DNA of 40,632 bases from positions 1 to 40,632 of IMG/VR virus record IMGVR_UViG_3300023179_000226. The stretch is one strand, 5' to 3'. Both the position numbers and the translations under genes were made by a program. Of this stretch, positions 23,035 to 31,422 are shown piece by piece. The notes below the pieces were generated by a model, which was not told where the DNA came from, made no database searches, and saw nothing but the letters and a program-made list of their open reading frames with translations. This DNA comes from a virus. Every line of letters starts with the position of its first letter. The stretch's first letter is position 1.

Positions 23035-24107
23035 GCGGTATACTCGTTCAGTGCCTTTGTAATAGTATCTACATCCCATTGTGACAACCACCACCCATTA
23101 GGAATACAAATTTGCGTATTGGTAAACGAATCAACTCCCGGTAAAGATCCTTCATAAAAATGCTTGGTGGAATCATACTGATCATTTCTAAAATGCACCG
23201 GGCTGCTAGCTATCTTTTTATTTTCTAAATATTTAATAAAGTGTTCTTTGAGCCCTGCTTTAACATGCATACTATGTAACCAATATGAGCAGGTAGAGTC
23301 CCATTTAGGAATAGTAAGAAGTTCGTTATTAACATTCGCGCAGTAATATCTACTATTAATGCGACTCATATTGACAGATTGAGCAGCTTTTGGTAGATTT
23401 TCGATACCAATAGTAGCATTAACATCATTCATATGATATTTAAACCCTACATTAGTAATATTCTGTGTACATCTAAATGATTCGTTTTTAGTTCTATCTA
23501 AACCATACCAGCGCAGAATTCTTGCTTGTGATTCTTTACCAGGAGGGCAAACAAGAATACCACCATCTGCGGTAGTTAGAAACTTAATAGCTTGAAAACT
23601 ATAACAAATATAGTCCCCACGCTCTATGTATGACATCAGAAACGTATCCCAGCAATGGGCTGCATCTTCAATTACAGGGACTCCGAATGATTTGAGTGTC
23701 TTGTAATCTGCAAATCTACCACCCCAGTTAACTGCAACAATTGCTTTTGTTTTAGAGCTAATTAATTTTTTTACAGACTCCGGGTCAATTAAACCAGTGA
23801 TAGGGTCTATATCCGCCCAACGAATTCTAGCATGTCGGTGCATGATATGAACATTAGAAGCAAAGCAAGTCTGAGGGGTAGTAATTACTTCACTAAAACG
23901 ATCTACCCCGCATAACTCTAACGCTAGATCAATAGCAGATGTGCAAGAGTTAACCGTTACTGGGCGTGTTTTAGTTCTGAGCTCTAACCACAACAGATCT
24001 TCAAAATCTTCAACCTTAGAACCTTGCCCAATAAAACCTGACATAAGCGTTTTACCTACTGCTTCTGTCACCGTAGGGGACATGTTCACTTTAAATAACG
24101 GAATCAT
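23031..24107 (-). CDS. DegT/DnrJ-type sugar aminotransferase (PLP)
   Basis: 358 residues from the ATG at 24107 (GGAG seven bases upstream); the frame is open upstream but with no family match. MIPLFKVNMSPTVTEAVGKT and SGFIGQGSKVEDFE are the family N-terminus; VNSCTSAIDLALELCG binds the cofactor phosphate, VIEDAAHCWDT holds the cofactor-binding Asp, and SFQAIKFLTTADGG includes the PLP lysine. It probably adds an amino group to a keto-sugar made by the dehydratase-type protein encoded next. It overlaps the acetyltransferase gene by 17 bases. Confidence 0.9.
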   Translation of the reverse strand: MIPLFKVNMSPTVTEAVGKTLMSGFIGQGSKVEDFEDLLWLELRTKTRPVTVNSCTSAIDLALELCGVDRFSEVITTPQTCFASNVHIMHRHARIRWADIDPITGLIDPESVKKLISSKTKAIVAVNWGGRFADYKTLKSFGVPVIEDAAHCWDTFLMSYIERGDYICYSFQAIKFLTTADGGILVCPPGKESQARILRWYGLDRTKNESFRCTQNITNVGFKYHMNDVNATIGIENLPKAAQSVNMSRINSRYYCANVNNELLTIPKWDSTCSYWLHSMHVKAGLKEHFIKYLENKKIASSPVHFRNDQYDSTKHFYEGSLPGVDSFTNTQICIPNGWWLSQWDVDTITKALNEYTA

Positions 24108-24555
24108 ACTTATACTCCATTGTAAAAATTTTACCATTATCACTGTCAATAACGAAACCTAACTTTTCATAGGTTTTAAGGGCACGGGTATTACTTTTAA
24201 GTACTTCAAGCCTGATAGGTAGTTGTTTATTGCAATTATCAATTAAAAATTTAAATAATTGAGAACCAAGGCCTTTGTCACGATAATCTGGAAGCAAGCC
24301 CCCTGATAGTAAGTATTCACCTTCGTTTAAATGGATGAGACCATAACCTGCATCAACCACACATGCTCCATACTCTATAGCATACGCAATGTAAACCTCG
24401 TACTTTTTAAAAGCTGTTTTAAACCAGTGCCGTTGTTGTTCCGGTGAAATACTGTCTGTGCTGCGCGTCATAAAGGTTCTACATTCGTTGCGTATTACTC
24501 TAAGTATCTCAGCTTCACTAGGGGTAGTAACTCTTTTAAAGACTAAAGAGGTCAT
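24091..24555 (-). CDS. GNAT-family N-acetyltransferase
   Basis: 154 residues. VFKRVTTPSEAEILRVIRNE starts the fold, LLSGGLLPDYRDKGLGSQLF carries the acetyl-CoA motif (R-x-x-G-x-G/L), and VLKSNTRALKTYEKLGF is motif B. It acylates an amino group, and its place beside a sugar aminotransferase suggests the amino sugar as substrate. Four bases overlap with the GT4 gene upstream. Confidence 0.87.
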   Translation of the reverse strand: MTSLVFKRVTTPSEAEILRVIRNECRTFMTRSTDSISPEQQRHWFKTAFKKYEVYIAYAIEYGACVVDAGYGLIHLNEGEYLLSGGLLPDYRDKGLGSQLFKFLIDNCNKQLPIRLEVLKSNTRALKTYEKLGFVIDSDNGKIFTMEYKYDSVI

Positions 24556-25511
24556 AAAAATACTTCCTTAAATTTGTTCATCACCGGTGACGGTTTAAAG
24601 TTTATTACACGCTTGGTCCAATCTTCTTGCTTATTGTAAGCTCTGACTTGAAATAGCATATCTTTAAGATCTAAAGAGTCATTATACAATGTTCTGCTAT
24701 CTCTTAACATATCTAAATGGTTTCTGTCATGCCCATTATTCCAGGCCAACACAGGCTTATTTAAAGATAAAAACTCAGCAATAGACAAACCAAAACTTTC
24801 CCCGCGCTGCCTGGCATGAAGCATAGCATCACAGGTCTCTATAAAGTTTGATTTTTTCTGCGGGTCATGCAGTTCATTTATAAATTTTACTTGCGGGTGA
24901 TTAAGGAAGGGCTCTGTACCTACGAACAGAAATACAAATTGATCTGTTTCCCTAACAATATTTTCAATTACGGTCTTTACAAAAGGGATATCAAATGTAT
25001 AGTAACCCCCAATCCTGCCAATCACTGTTTGATCCTCTTTGATACCGAGGTGAGTTCTAAAGTTCTTGTTAGGTGTGGGTAAATTTACTATATGAGGGAC
25101 GAATGGTGACTTTCCGTTCGTCATATGCTTAGATAACCATTCAGAGATATATGCATAACAATCCCCATACGGCTCGTAAAACTGAAATACAGCATGAATG
25201 GTGGTTTTACAATTAGATGGTACATCTATAGTTTGTCTTTGACCGGAAGATATCATGTAAGTAGTATCTATTTTGAGTTGATCTACTTTTTTTTCTAAAT
25301 CTCCTGCTCGGTATCCCACTACCTGAAATTCTTTTTCTAGAGCCTCAATAACTGCAGGCTCATTACCCATGTCTTTTTCTATACCATTGGTCTTACAGTA
25401 GGCAATAACTGATTCATGCCCTAGAATTTCTTGATTATATCTGGCATAATCTGCAACTGCTACAGATGTACCACGATAGTTTAACGTGTTAACATGGAAT
25501 AGTATTTTCAT
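24552..25511 (-). CDS. Glycosyltransferase family 4-like (GT-B)
   Basis: 319 residues. MKILFHVNTLNYRGTSVAVA is the usual GT4 N-terminus with a donor-acceptor cleft GTS. The C-terminal half has VIGRIGGYY, FLFVGTEPFLNHPQVKFI and ARQRGESFGLSIAEFLSLNK, the E-x7-E motif that binds the nucleotide-sugar. A retaining transferase is expected. 14 bases separate it from the gene upstream. Confidence 0.85.
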   Translation of the reverse strand: MKILFHVNTLNYRGTSVAVADYARYNQEILGHESVIAYCKTNGIEKDMGNEPAVIEALEKEFQVVGYRAGDLEKKVDQLKIDTTYMISSGQRQTIDVPSNCKTTIHAVFQFYEPYGDCYAYISEWLSKHMTNGKSPFVPHIVNLPTPNKNFRTHLGIKEDQTVIGRIGGYYTFDIPFVKTVIENIVRETDQFVFLFVGTEPFLNHPQVKFINELHDPQKKSNFIETCDAMLHARQRGESFGLSIAEFLSLNKPVLAWNNGHDRNHLDMLRDSRTLYNDSLDLKDMLFQVRAYNKQEDWTKRVINFKPSPVMNKFKEVFL

Positions 25512-25525
25512 TATATAATATTACC

Positions 25526-26191
25526 TTAGTAATTAAACGTTGTAGCTGGTATAAAATCAGTAGTAGTAAATGTGCCTTGGATCACTTGATTACATACTTT
25601 AGTAAACAGCTCGATATTCTGAGCTGTGCGTGACTGGTAAAGATGAAATATTGAATTATCAAACACTGTTCCTATTCCATAATACCCTAAGTTACTCAAT
25701 GGCCATAGACCTTCCGAGGGCTCACTATAAAAGTATGTAGGCATTAATGCTCTATATCTAAGCCCTTTTTCTTCCGCTAAATAAGAAATTTCTTCCGCCG
25801 TATCTGACCGATAAGTTTCTGTAAAAGAAGGCTGGCCTAGCAGCTGATAGGCTTTTTTACTTATACAATAAAACCCGGGTGCAGCATAGATATGACTTTT
25901 TGGAGGAATATGATTACTTACTTGTGCAATACCTACGAATGTTTGATACTTAAATGCATACTTAATGTAAGTATGAAAGGACATGTTCAACGGAATGCAA
26001 TCGGGCTCAAAAAAAACTACAACATCTGATCTAGCTTCTTTTAATACATGTTCCATCCAACGCCCATGATTGGTGCCATGAAGATGATGATAATTAACTG
26101 GTGTATTGCTGTAATGCATAACCCGTTTATGGGCCTCTAACATAACTGGATCTACATTATCCCAATGTAGAGAGTGAATTTCTATTTTCAT
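25526..26191 (-). CDS. Putative glycosyltransferase-like protein (221 aa)
   Basis: 221 residues. VVVFFEPDCIPLNMSFHTYI suggests a GT-A metal site (EPDC), and GFYCISKKAYQLLG and SDTAEEISYLAEEKG follow. The start MKIEIHSLHWDNVDPVMLEA does not match a family I recognise. It is separated by about 100 bases, holding tRNA-Leu, from the carbamoyltransferase gene upstream. A transferase is the best guess. Confidence 0.62.
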   Translation of the reverse strand: MKIEIHSLHWDNVDPVMLEAHKRVMHYSNTPVNYHHLHGTNHGRWMEHVLKEARSDVVVFFEPDCIPLNMSFHTYIKYAFKYQTFVGIAQVSNHIPPKSHIYAAPGFYCISKKAYQLLGQPSFTETYRSDTAEEISYLAEEKGLRYRALMPTYFYSEPSEGLWPLSNLGYYGIGTVFDNSIFHLYQSRTAQNIELFTKVCNQVIQGTFTTTDFIPATTFNY

Positions 26192-26200
26192 TTTATTCCT

Positions 26201-26285
26201 TGGTACCCAGGACCGGACTCGAACCGGTACGCTGTTAAGCGAGAGATTTTAAGTCTCTTGTGTCTACCTATTCCACCACCAGGGT
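26201..26285 (-). tRNA. tRNA-Leu (anticodon TAA)
   Basis: 85 bases with a long variable arm (CGCTTAACAGCG), as in leucine tRNAs. Acceptor ACCCTGG/CCTGGGT has one T-T mismatch; anticodon loop CTTAAAA gives TAA (reads UUA); T-arm ACCGG-TTCGAGT-CCGGT; discriminator A and CCA encoded. UUA is a frequent Leu codon in AT-rich phage genes. It lies between two glycan genes in the same direction. Confidence 0.95.
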
Positions 26286-26292
26286 GTGTAAT

Positions 26293-27936
26293 TTAATTTA
26301 AGCTGGGATTTTTTACTAAAATATTATCATTAACAAAATATACATAATCTAATTTACTTCTATTTAACGTCTCTAATGCATCTTTTTTGGTTTGTACTAA
26401 AGGTTCCCCGGCGAGATTAAAACTAGTGTTTAAAAGCATAGGGCATTGTGTAATTTTAAAGAATAAAGTAAGTAATTGAAACAAAAATCCTTTGGAAACT
26501 GTTTGAACTCTACATGTACCGTCCACATGAATTATACCTGGGGCAATAGTTTTAGTAATTTGTAAACTATCAAAATTTAAAGTCATAAACTCACTACTTA
26601 AAAGACCTAAAGTTTCAAAATAATTTTTAAATTCTGACTCTAGTATAACACCAGCAAAGGGTCTGTACCATTCCCTTTTTTTAATTTCATTTACTAACTG
26701 TTTAGTATTTGAGTTTCGCGGATCAAATAAAATAGACCTATGCCCCAATGCCCTCGGCCCAGATTCTGGATGACCGTCAAAAATAGCTACACTTTTTTGA
26801 TTAATTAAAAGGTTACAAACTTCTTCGATACTTGAACTACTCCCCTGCTCTATACTCTCCCTGCTATCATAATAGTGATAAAATATATCATCAAAAAAAT
26901 ATACTGAGGGGGAAACGTTTAACTGTTTATTTTTAAGAATACAAGCCCCTATAGATGTACCGGTATCGTCTGAAACAGGCTCAAAATAAAACTGTAAGTC
27001 TGGGCAATTTTTTATATAAAAACTATTAGCTACTACGTTTAACCCATAACCACCAACAATACAAACCTTGTTAAGCCCTGTTTGATTAGTAAATTTTTTA
27101 ATTAAACGAAGCGCTTCTTTTTGTGTCTCTAACTGAACATGTTTTGCTTTGTCAGCATAAAATTTATAATTATCTTCTGTAACGTCAGCAATCTTATCTT
27201 CATCACCAAAGAAACAACTGGTTTCATTATTGTTCTTTAAATGTGAAAATAATTCACCTATTACATATCCGTTTTTAAAAATAGGCTCAAATTCGGTTTT
27301 TTCACTATAAGCTGACAGACCCATAGTCTTACCATTTTCTAACGGGCCTTGATTAATTAGTGTAGTAGCTGCTTCATATACTTTAACAATACTAAGTCTA
27401 TTACCTACATTTAAATGTACACCCGGGTAGAATTTTTCTAAGTCCTTGCTTAATGAATACCTGTCCTTCTCATTAAATGTCCAAAACGATTTGTATATTT
27501 CTTTTTGCTCCCTTCCCCTACAATAAAAAACAGATTCAGACTCTCTACATGTTGCTGTGTTATTTAAAAAAATTAAGGACCCGTCTCTATCTATAACAAA
27601 AACTAGCGCCTCATCAAATTTACTATTATTAAAAGCTAATGCTGCATGTAATGAGTGATGATTATGGGATGCATAGTTTTCCAACGGTATTTTAAATTTC
27701 TTTTCAATATAAACTTTGTAACCGTTTTCCAAGTTAGATATATTGGAAGGTGTAGTATACAAAAACCTGTCTATTTTACCGAAATTCAACGAATGATATA
27801 AGTCTAGCGCTAGGTAAGGATTTTTATCTCTTTTTTTCCTTGTAAGACGCTCTTCTTTTGCAAAGAATTCTAATTTACCGTTATTAATGGAACATACCGC
27901 AGCATCATGAGCAGTACTAAATGCCGCTATTCTCAT
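26293..27936 (-). CDS. Carbamoyltransferase (NodU/CmcH family)
   Basis: 547 residues, normal for the family. AAFSTAHDAAVCSINNGKLE with FFAKEERLTRKK begins the ASKHA-like ATP-using domain; SHNHHSLHAALAFNN supplies His ligands; VCIVGGYGLNVVANS, FEPVSDDTGTSIGA and ESGPRALGHRSILFDPR are typical of the C-terminal carbamoyl-transfer domain. It adds carbamoyl groups to a sugar hydroxyl, as in Nod factors and antibiotics. Found also in cyanophages. It overlaps the next upstream gene by 20 bases. Confidence 0.92.
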   Translation of the reverse strand: MRIAAFSTAHDAAVCSINNGKLEFFAKEERLTRKKRDKNPYLALDLYHSLNFGKIDRFLYTTPSNISNLENGYKVYIEKKFKIPLENYASHNHHSLHAALAFNNSKFDEALVFVIDRDGSLIFLNNTATCRESESVFYCRGREQKEIYKSFWTFNEKDRYSLSKDLEKFYPGVHLNVGNRLSIVKVYEAATTLINQGPLENGKTMGLSAYSEKTEFEPIFKNGYVIGELFSHLKNNNETSCFFGDEDKIADVTEDNYKFYADKAKHVQLETQKEALRLIKKFTNQTGLNKVCIVGGYGLNVVANSFYIKNCPDLQFYFEPVSDDTGTSIGACILKNKQLNVSPSVYFFDDIFYHYYDSRESIEQGSSSSIEEVCNLLINQKSVAIFDGHPESGPRALGHRSILFDPRNSNTKQLVNEIKKREWYRPFAGVILESEFKNYFETLGLLSSEFMTLNFDSLQITKTIAPGIIHVDGTCRVQTVSKGFLFQLLTLFFKITQCPMLLNTSFNLAGEPLVQTKKDALETLNRSKLDYVYFVNDNILVKNPSLN

Positions 27937-28678
27937 TAATCTCTTCCTTAATAGGTATATTATAATATTTGTTAAGAAGCAAGTTTGCTATAGCAATGTC
28001 TATCTTTTCTCTGTTAAAGGCACTCTTTATTCTAAAATGATCACAGTTACGACTGTCGGCTTTTTCTATTTCCTTTTCTATAATCTCAATATTATCATCT
28101 TTTAAATGTTCTAGCAAATGCATAGGATCAAGACTTGGATAATAAGGTCCTATTCCACATCTATTTAAAAAAAATTGTGAAAGAACAAGATCTTCCGGTA
28201 AGTCTTCTCTGATTAAAGAATTAGAACCTTTTAAAAGTACTTGTACTAGATCTCTGCTTAAAATTAAACCGGTTCCACCAATAAAAACCTCTGTCATAGT
28301 ACCGTGTATGCTTAACTTTCTTGCGCTACCCGTATACATTTTAGTAGTAGGTAAACTTTCTAATCGGTTCAATAATCTATCCAAAACCCAAAAAGTACTC
28401 AAATTAGTTCTTACAATAAAGTCATAACTAAAATTATTTTCTACATATTGAAACGCCTTCAAATTTTTTATCATCATACCCGGCCAAGGTTTTTCCTCTA
28501 AATCACGTAAAATTAAGTCGTAAGGTTCGGCATTAAACCTAGCTGATGAACCGTATAGTAAAAAAAATTTAAAATTAGGATTAGCGTAGATGTACTTGGT
28601 GTAAATTTTTCTTAATTCTCGATACAGTGGCTTATTATAAGAGGCTAGAACAAGAATGATGGCTTTAAAATGAGGCAT
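27917..28678 (-). CDS. Putative glycosyltransferase, paralogue A
   Basis: 253 residues. FKAIILVLASYNKPLYREL, FFLLYGSSARFNAEPYDLIL, YDFIVRTNLSTFWVLDRL, FIGGTGLILSRDLVQVLL, and the end SRNCDHFRIKSAFNREKIDI line up with the protein encoded next to it. A GT-A-like fold with a replaced DxD (RTNLSTFW) is possible; family unknown. It overlaps the carbamoyltransferase gene by 20 bases and its twin by 14. Confidence 0.68.
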   Translation of the reverse strand: MPHFKAIILVLASYNKPLYRELRKIYTKYIYANPNFKFFLLYGSSARFNAEPYDLILRDLEEKPWPGMMIKNLKAFQYVENNFSYDFIVRTNLSTFWVLDRLLNRLESLPTTKMYTGSARKLSIHGTMTEVFIGGTGLILSRDLVQVLLKGSNSLIREDLPEDLVLSQFFLNRCGIGPYYPSLDPMHLLEHLKDDNIEIIEKEIEKADSRNCDHFRIKSAFNREKIDIAIANLLLNKYYNIPIKEEINENSGI

Positions 28679-29480
28679 GGTAAATTTCTTTTAAAAGGGT
28701 TTTTAAAATAATTTTATCTATATTTCTATTTCCTTTATTCTTCACTCTGAAATGATCCATATTCTTAGATTGCGACCAATAGAGCTTATCATAAAATGCA
28801 TTAAGTGAAAAATTATTGTTCATAAACATATCCACTGCAAAGCTAGTAAGAGCAGGCGGTAAAGGTAATACTTTACAATACTTTTCAATAGCTGTACAAA
28901 TGGACACATCTTCCATATCTAAAATTACGCGTGTATCAATAATAGCTTGCGAATGAGGAATAATTCCTTGAATTAAATCTCTACTTATAATCATATCATA
29001 ACCTGCAACATAAAAATAAGGTATATGGAATGAATGATTAGGGGTAGAGCATATTTCCTCTACTTGCTTTCTACTGATAAACGAACCTGTTAAGCATTTT
29101 TTTCGTGGTAGTGTATCTAATCTTTTTTCTAACTTACTAAGATCCCAAAATGTACTTAAATTAGTTCTAACTAAAAAATCATAATTAAAATTTTTCTCTA
29201 TATCCTGCATAGCTAGGAGTGTTTTGGTAATCATTCCAGGGTAATTATTTTCTTCTACATGTTTATAGACTAGATCATAAGGTTGCGGGGTTATTTTAGA
29301 ATTACCATACACATAAAGTACTTTAAGGTTTGGGTTATAGGTATGGTAAGATTCCCATACTTGCTTAAAGTATGGGAACATAGGCTTCCAATCAGGTAAT
29401 ATTCTAGTAGTAGCCCAATGGGTGTTGGCTAGACAATCATCGTCAGATGCCAACACCAATATAATAGCTTTATAATGCAT
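28665..29480 (-). CDS. Putative glycosyltransferase, paralogue B
   Basis: 271 residues. YKAIILVLASDDDCLA, LKVLYVYGNSKITPQPYDLV, YDFLVRTNLSTFWDLSKLEK, YVAGYDMIISRDLIQGII and SKNMDHFRVKNKGNRNIDKI match paralogue A segment by segment. The N-terminus has about 20 extra residues (HWATTRILPDWKPMFPYFK). ATGA overlaps the stop of the DUF932 gene, tying the cluster to that gene and probably to its promoter at 30486-30514. Confidence 0.68.
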   Translation of the reverse strand: MHYKAIILVLASDDDCLANTHWATTRILPDWKPMFPYFKQVWESYHTYNPNLKVLYVYGNSKITPQPYDLVYKHVEENNYPGMITKTLLAMQDIEKNFNYDFLVRTNLSTFWDLSKLEKRLDTLPRKKCLTGSFISRKQVEEICSTPNHSFHIPYFYVAGYDMIISRDLIQGIIPHSQAIIDTRVILDMEDVSICTAIEKYCKVLPLPPALTSFAVDMFMNNNFSLNAFYDKLYWSQSKNMDHFRVKNKGNRNIDKIILKTLLKEIYHASF

Positions 29481-30457
29481 CAGGCTACTTCAGCATACTC
29501 CAACGCCATCTCTAAAGCTTGTTCCTTTTTAACACGGTTTAAACCATACCATGCAGAACTGAGACGTGAATCTTGTGAGCGACCTAGCTTATGATCTACC
29601 ATATACGTTACTGCATTAAAGGCCTGCCACCAAGACCCTTCGGCAAACTTTGCTCCGGGCTGAGTATGAATGACTGCTAAAGCTTCTTCAGCCTGTCGAC
29701 CTACTGGAAGTTTACGTAGATCTAACTTCTTGCTTTCATCCTTAGTAAACGAAGGAAACACTCGATTAAAATATTCTACCAACGTTTCTTTTTGGTATTT
29801 CTTACGACCTAAAAACAAAGCCTGCTCACGATATTCCTTCAAACGCTCTTTAGCAATACCTAAAGTAGCCTTTACTTGATCACCGTTAAATTTTGCACGA
29901 TGATTAACCTTAACGGCATACTTAGTTTTAGCATCTAGCGCTATTGTATGAGTATTGTTGCATACCACCCGTACAGGGGTAAAACGAATGTCGATAGAAC
30001 GGCCAAACTCATGAGGATTACTAAACAGTAGATGTCCTTCAACTTTATCTCCTCCAAAGATTTCAAACGAGTCTTTGATCTGTGCCATCGCCCACACCAT
30101 CTTACCGTGTCGTAGGGAACCAGCCGTGTGCATCTCCATATCCCCAGCTTTCACAAAATCATCAAAAAACTGAAAAGCTTCGATGTTCTGTACTGGGTTC
30201 CAGTTTTCAGAAATGACCGTAAGAACCTTACGATCGGTGGAGCGTACTAGGGCACGAGCATTCGTCAGTACGTTACTACCACCATCTTGAAAGAACAGAG
30301 GATGTTTTTCAACCGTCCAGTCAAGACCGGCAGCTTGAAGCATTTGCTCGGGGGATACATCAGCTGGAACCCGTTTACCTAGTCCATGCCAGGGTGTCTC
30401 ACCCACATATGCCATGGAAGCCGTGCCATCTTGTGCAATTTCAAGTTCGTGCGCCAT
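29480..30457 (-). CDS. DUF932 phage/plasmid-like protein (TIGR03299 type)
   Basis: 325 residues. GETPWHGLGKRVP, the central VVCNNTHTIALDAKTKYAVK region with KVNHRAKF, WQAFNAVTYMVDHKLGRSQD and LSSAWYGLNRVKK identify the DUF932 family, found in phages and plasmids, function unknown. It has a sigma70-like promoter 29 bases upstream (30486-30514), so early expression is likely. AAGGAAA precedes the ATG at seven bases. Its stop overlaps the first glycan gene, so it may start that operon. Confidence 0.87.
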   Translation of the reverse strand: MAHELEIAQDGTASMAYVGETPWHGLGKRVPADVSPEQMLQAAGLDWTVEKHPLFFQDGGSNVLTNARALVRSTDRKVLTVISENWNPVQNIEAFQFFDDFVKAGDMEMHTAGSLRHGKMVWAMAQIKDSFEIFGGDKVEGHLLFSNPHEFGRSIDIRFTPVRVVCNNTHTIALDAKTKYAVKVNHRAKFNGDQVKATLGIAKERLKEYREQALFLGRKKYQKETLVEYFNRVFPSFTKDESKKLDLRKLPVGRQAEEALAVIHTQPGAKFAEGSWWQAFNAVTYMVDHKLGRSQDSRLSSAWYGLNRVKKEQALEMALEYAEVA

Positions 30458-30485
30458 ATGATTTCCTTATTAAGTTAATAAAAAC

Positions 30486-30514
30486 ATTTTAAAGTATTTT
30501 CAGGAAAATATCAA
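30486..30514 (-). promoter_or_regulatory. Sigma70-type promoter before DUF932 and the glycan cluster
   Basis: TTGATA at 30509-30514 and TAAAAT at 30486-30491, 17 bases apart. The spacer begins with TTTTCCTGAAAATA, part of an inverted repeat TATTTTC/GAAAATA that may be an operator. A related arrangement occurs at 31367-31394. Confidence 0.6.
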
Positions 30515-30765
30515 CTGTTGAAAATTTTAGAGTAACGCTCTAATTTTTTCTGCTTACTTAATATCATTTGAGGTAATTCCTGGGGCTGGTACTGAACCAC
30601 CTGGTGGGATTCTACCAAATCCAGCATACACCGTAGGTCGGCTAGTTCTTGTTTCAGGGCCTGGTGATTGTGCTCCAGGCCAAACCGCTTAATCTTACTT
30701 ACGGCCACGATGACCTCAGCACATTCTTCAGCCAGTATCGTTAGAATTTCTTCATGCTTATTCAT
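30511..30765 (-). CDS. MazG-like nucleotide pyrophosphohydrolase
   Basis: 84 residues. ILAEECAEVIVAVSKIKRFG and LKQELADLRCMLDLV give the EExxE and ExxD metal motifs (E14, E17, E40, D43) of the all-alpha NTP pyrophosphatases. Single-domain phage MazG proteins hydrolyse NTPs or (p)ppGpp-like nucleotides; the substrate is not known here. Overlaps the ArfA-like gene by eight bases with AAGG upstream. The promoter of the next gene lies at its 3' end. Confidence 0.85.
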   Translation of the reverse strand: MNKHEEILTILAEECAEVIVAVSKIKRFGLEHNHQALKQELADLRCMLDLVESHQVVQYQPQELPQMILSKQKKLERYSKIFNS

Positions 30766-30874
30766 AGCCAGCCTTTTTATGTTTGGGTTGGCGCTGGTAA
30801 CGCGTTTTCATGCGTTCTACTCGCATCTTATACTTTGGACTTCTGACGTCCTTAGCTATTGGATTCCTGCTCAT
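30758..30874 (-). CDS. ArfA-like short basic peptide (38 aa)
   Basis: 38 residues from the ATG at 30874, preceded by a perfect GGAGGAG five bases upstream; the longer open frame upstream is not needed. Sequence MSRNPIAKDVRSPKYKMRVE, then RMKTRYQRQPKHKKAGYE. The SPKYKMRVE...K..Y.R..KHKK order resembles the DPLFRQRVE...KGKGSYxRKxKH core of ArfA, the alternative ribosome-rescue factor. This is a motif-based inference; the family of small phage proteins beginning MxRNPxAK is otherwise uncharacterised. The start lies within the end of the metalloprotein gene. Confidence 0.55.
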   Translation of the reverse strand: MSRNPIAKDVRSPKYKMRVERMKTRYQRQPKHKKAGYE

Positions 30875-31346
30875 ACCACTCCTCCATATCTTGACACACC
30901 CAGTCGGTAAGCATTCCCTGACGATCGTATGCCTCCTGCTCCCACGGTTGGTTGCGGTAAGCGGCAAACGTGGTACCGCGATTATTGCTTTTTACACCAT
31001 TCCAAAAATAATACCACTTACCCTTAACCAGGTCTACTTCCAAACGCTTTTCATGAAACTGTTCGGCGTGAACCATTTCATGGGCTAGGATTTCTATGGC
31101 CTTACGCCAGGGTAGATTGTAACTGAGCTCCACCGTACTAGTCCTAGACCTGTAAACTCCTAGCATTCCTCCTTTAAACGACGTAATGCGAACGGCCAAA
31201 TTAGGAGGTACATTCAGGTAGTGCTTAAAGGCGTCTATAGTACGATTAACCACAGTAGCTACGTCTAGTGCTTTGTTACGTTTACGTCCAGCTAGCACAC
31301 TCTGGGCTAAGTAAATACTACCGCCAATATGTTTGTCTGTTTTCAT
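30852..31346 (-). CDS. SprT-like metallopeptidase-fold protein
   Basis: 164 residues. AIEILAHEMVHAEQFHEKR includes HEMVH (H89, E90, H93), the zinc-binding HExxH helix, and PWEQEAYDRQ (E136/E138) gives a third ligand. Length and layout match SprT-like phage proteins; activity is not proven. AAGGAAGAT directly before the ATG supports the start. Its promoter is at 31367-31394. It overlaps the ArfA-like gene by 23 bases. Confidence 0.77.
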   Translation of the reverse strand: MKTDKHIGGSIYLAQSVLAGRKRNKALDVATVVNRTIDAFKHYLNVPPNLAVRITSFKGGMLGVYRSRTSTVELSYNLPWRKAIEILAHEMVHAEQFHEKRLEVDLVKGKWYYFWNGVKSNNRGTTFAAYRNQPWEQEAYDRQGMLTDWVCQDMEEWYEQESNS

Positions 31347-31366
31347 ATCTTCCTTACAATGATTAC

Positions 31367-31394
31367 ATTATAATAGCCTGAGGAAAATAATCAA
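31367..31394 (-). promoter_or_regulatory. Sigma70-type promoter before the SprT-like gene
   Basis: TTGATT at 31389-31394 and TATAAT at 31367-31372, 16 bases apart. The spacer starts with ATTTTCCT, the same block as in the promoter at 30486-30514. The start codon is about 20 bases from the -10. Confidence 0.65.
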
Positions 31395-31422
31395 TTATGT
31401 CGTTACTTACTTTAGGTTTCAT

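Noticed and set aside
30810-31088. Rightward 92-codon open frame
   Set aside because: Antisense to the HExxH gene and the ArfA-like gene, both better supported.
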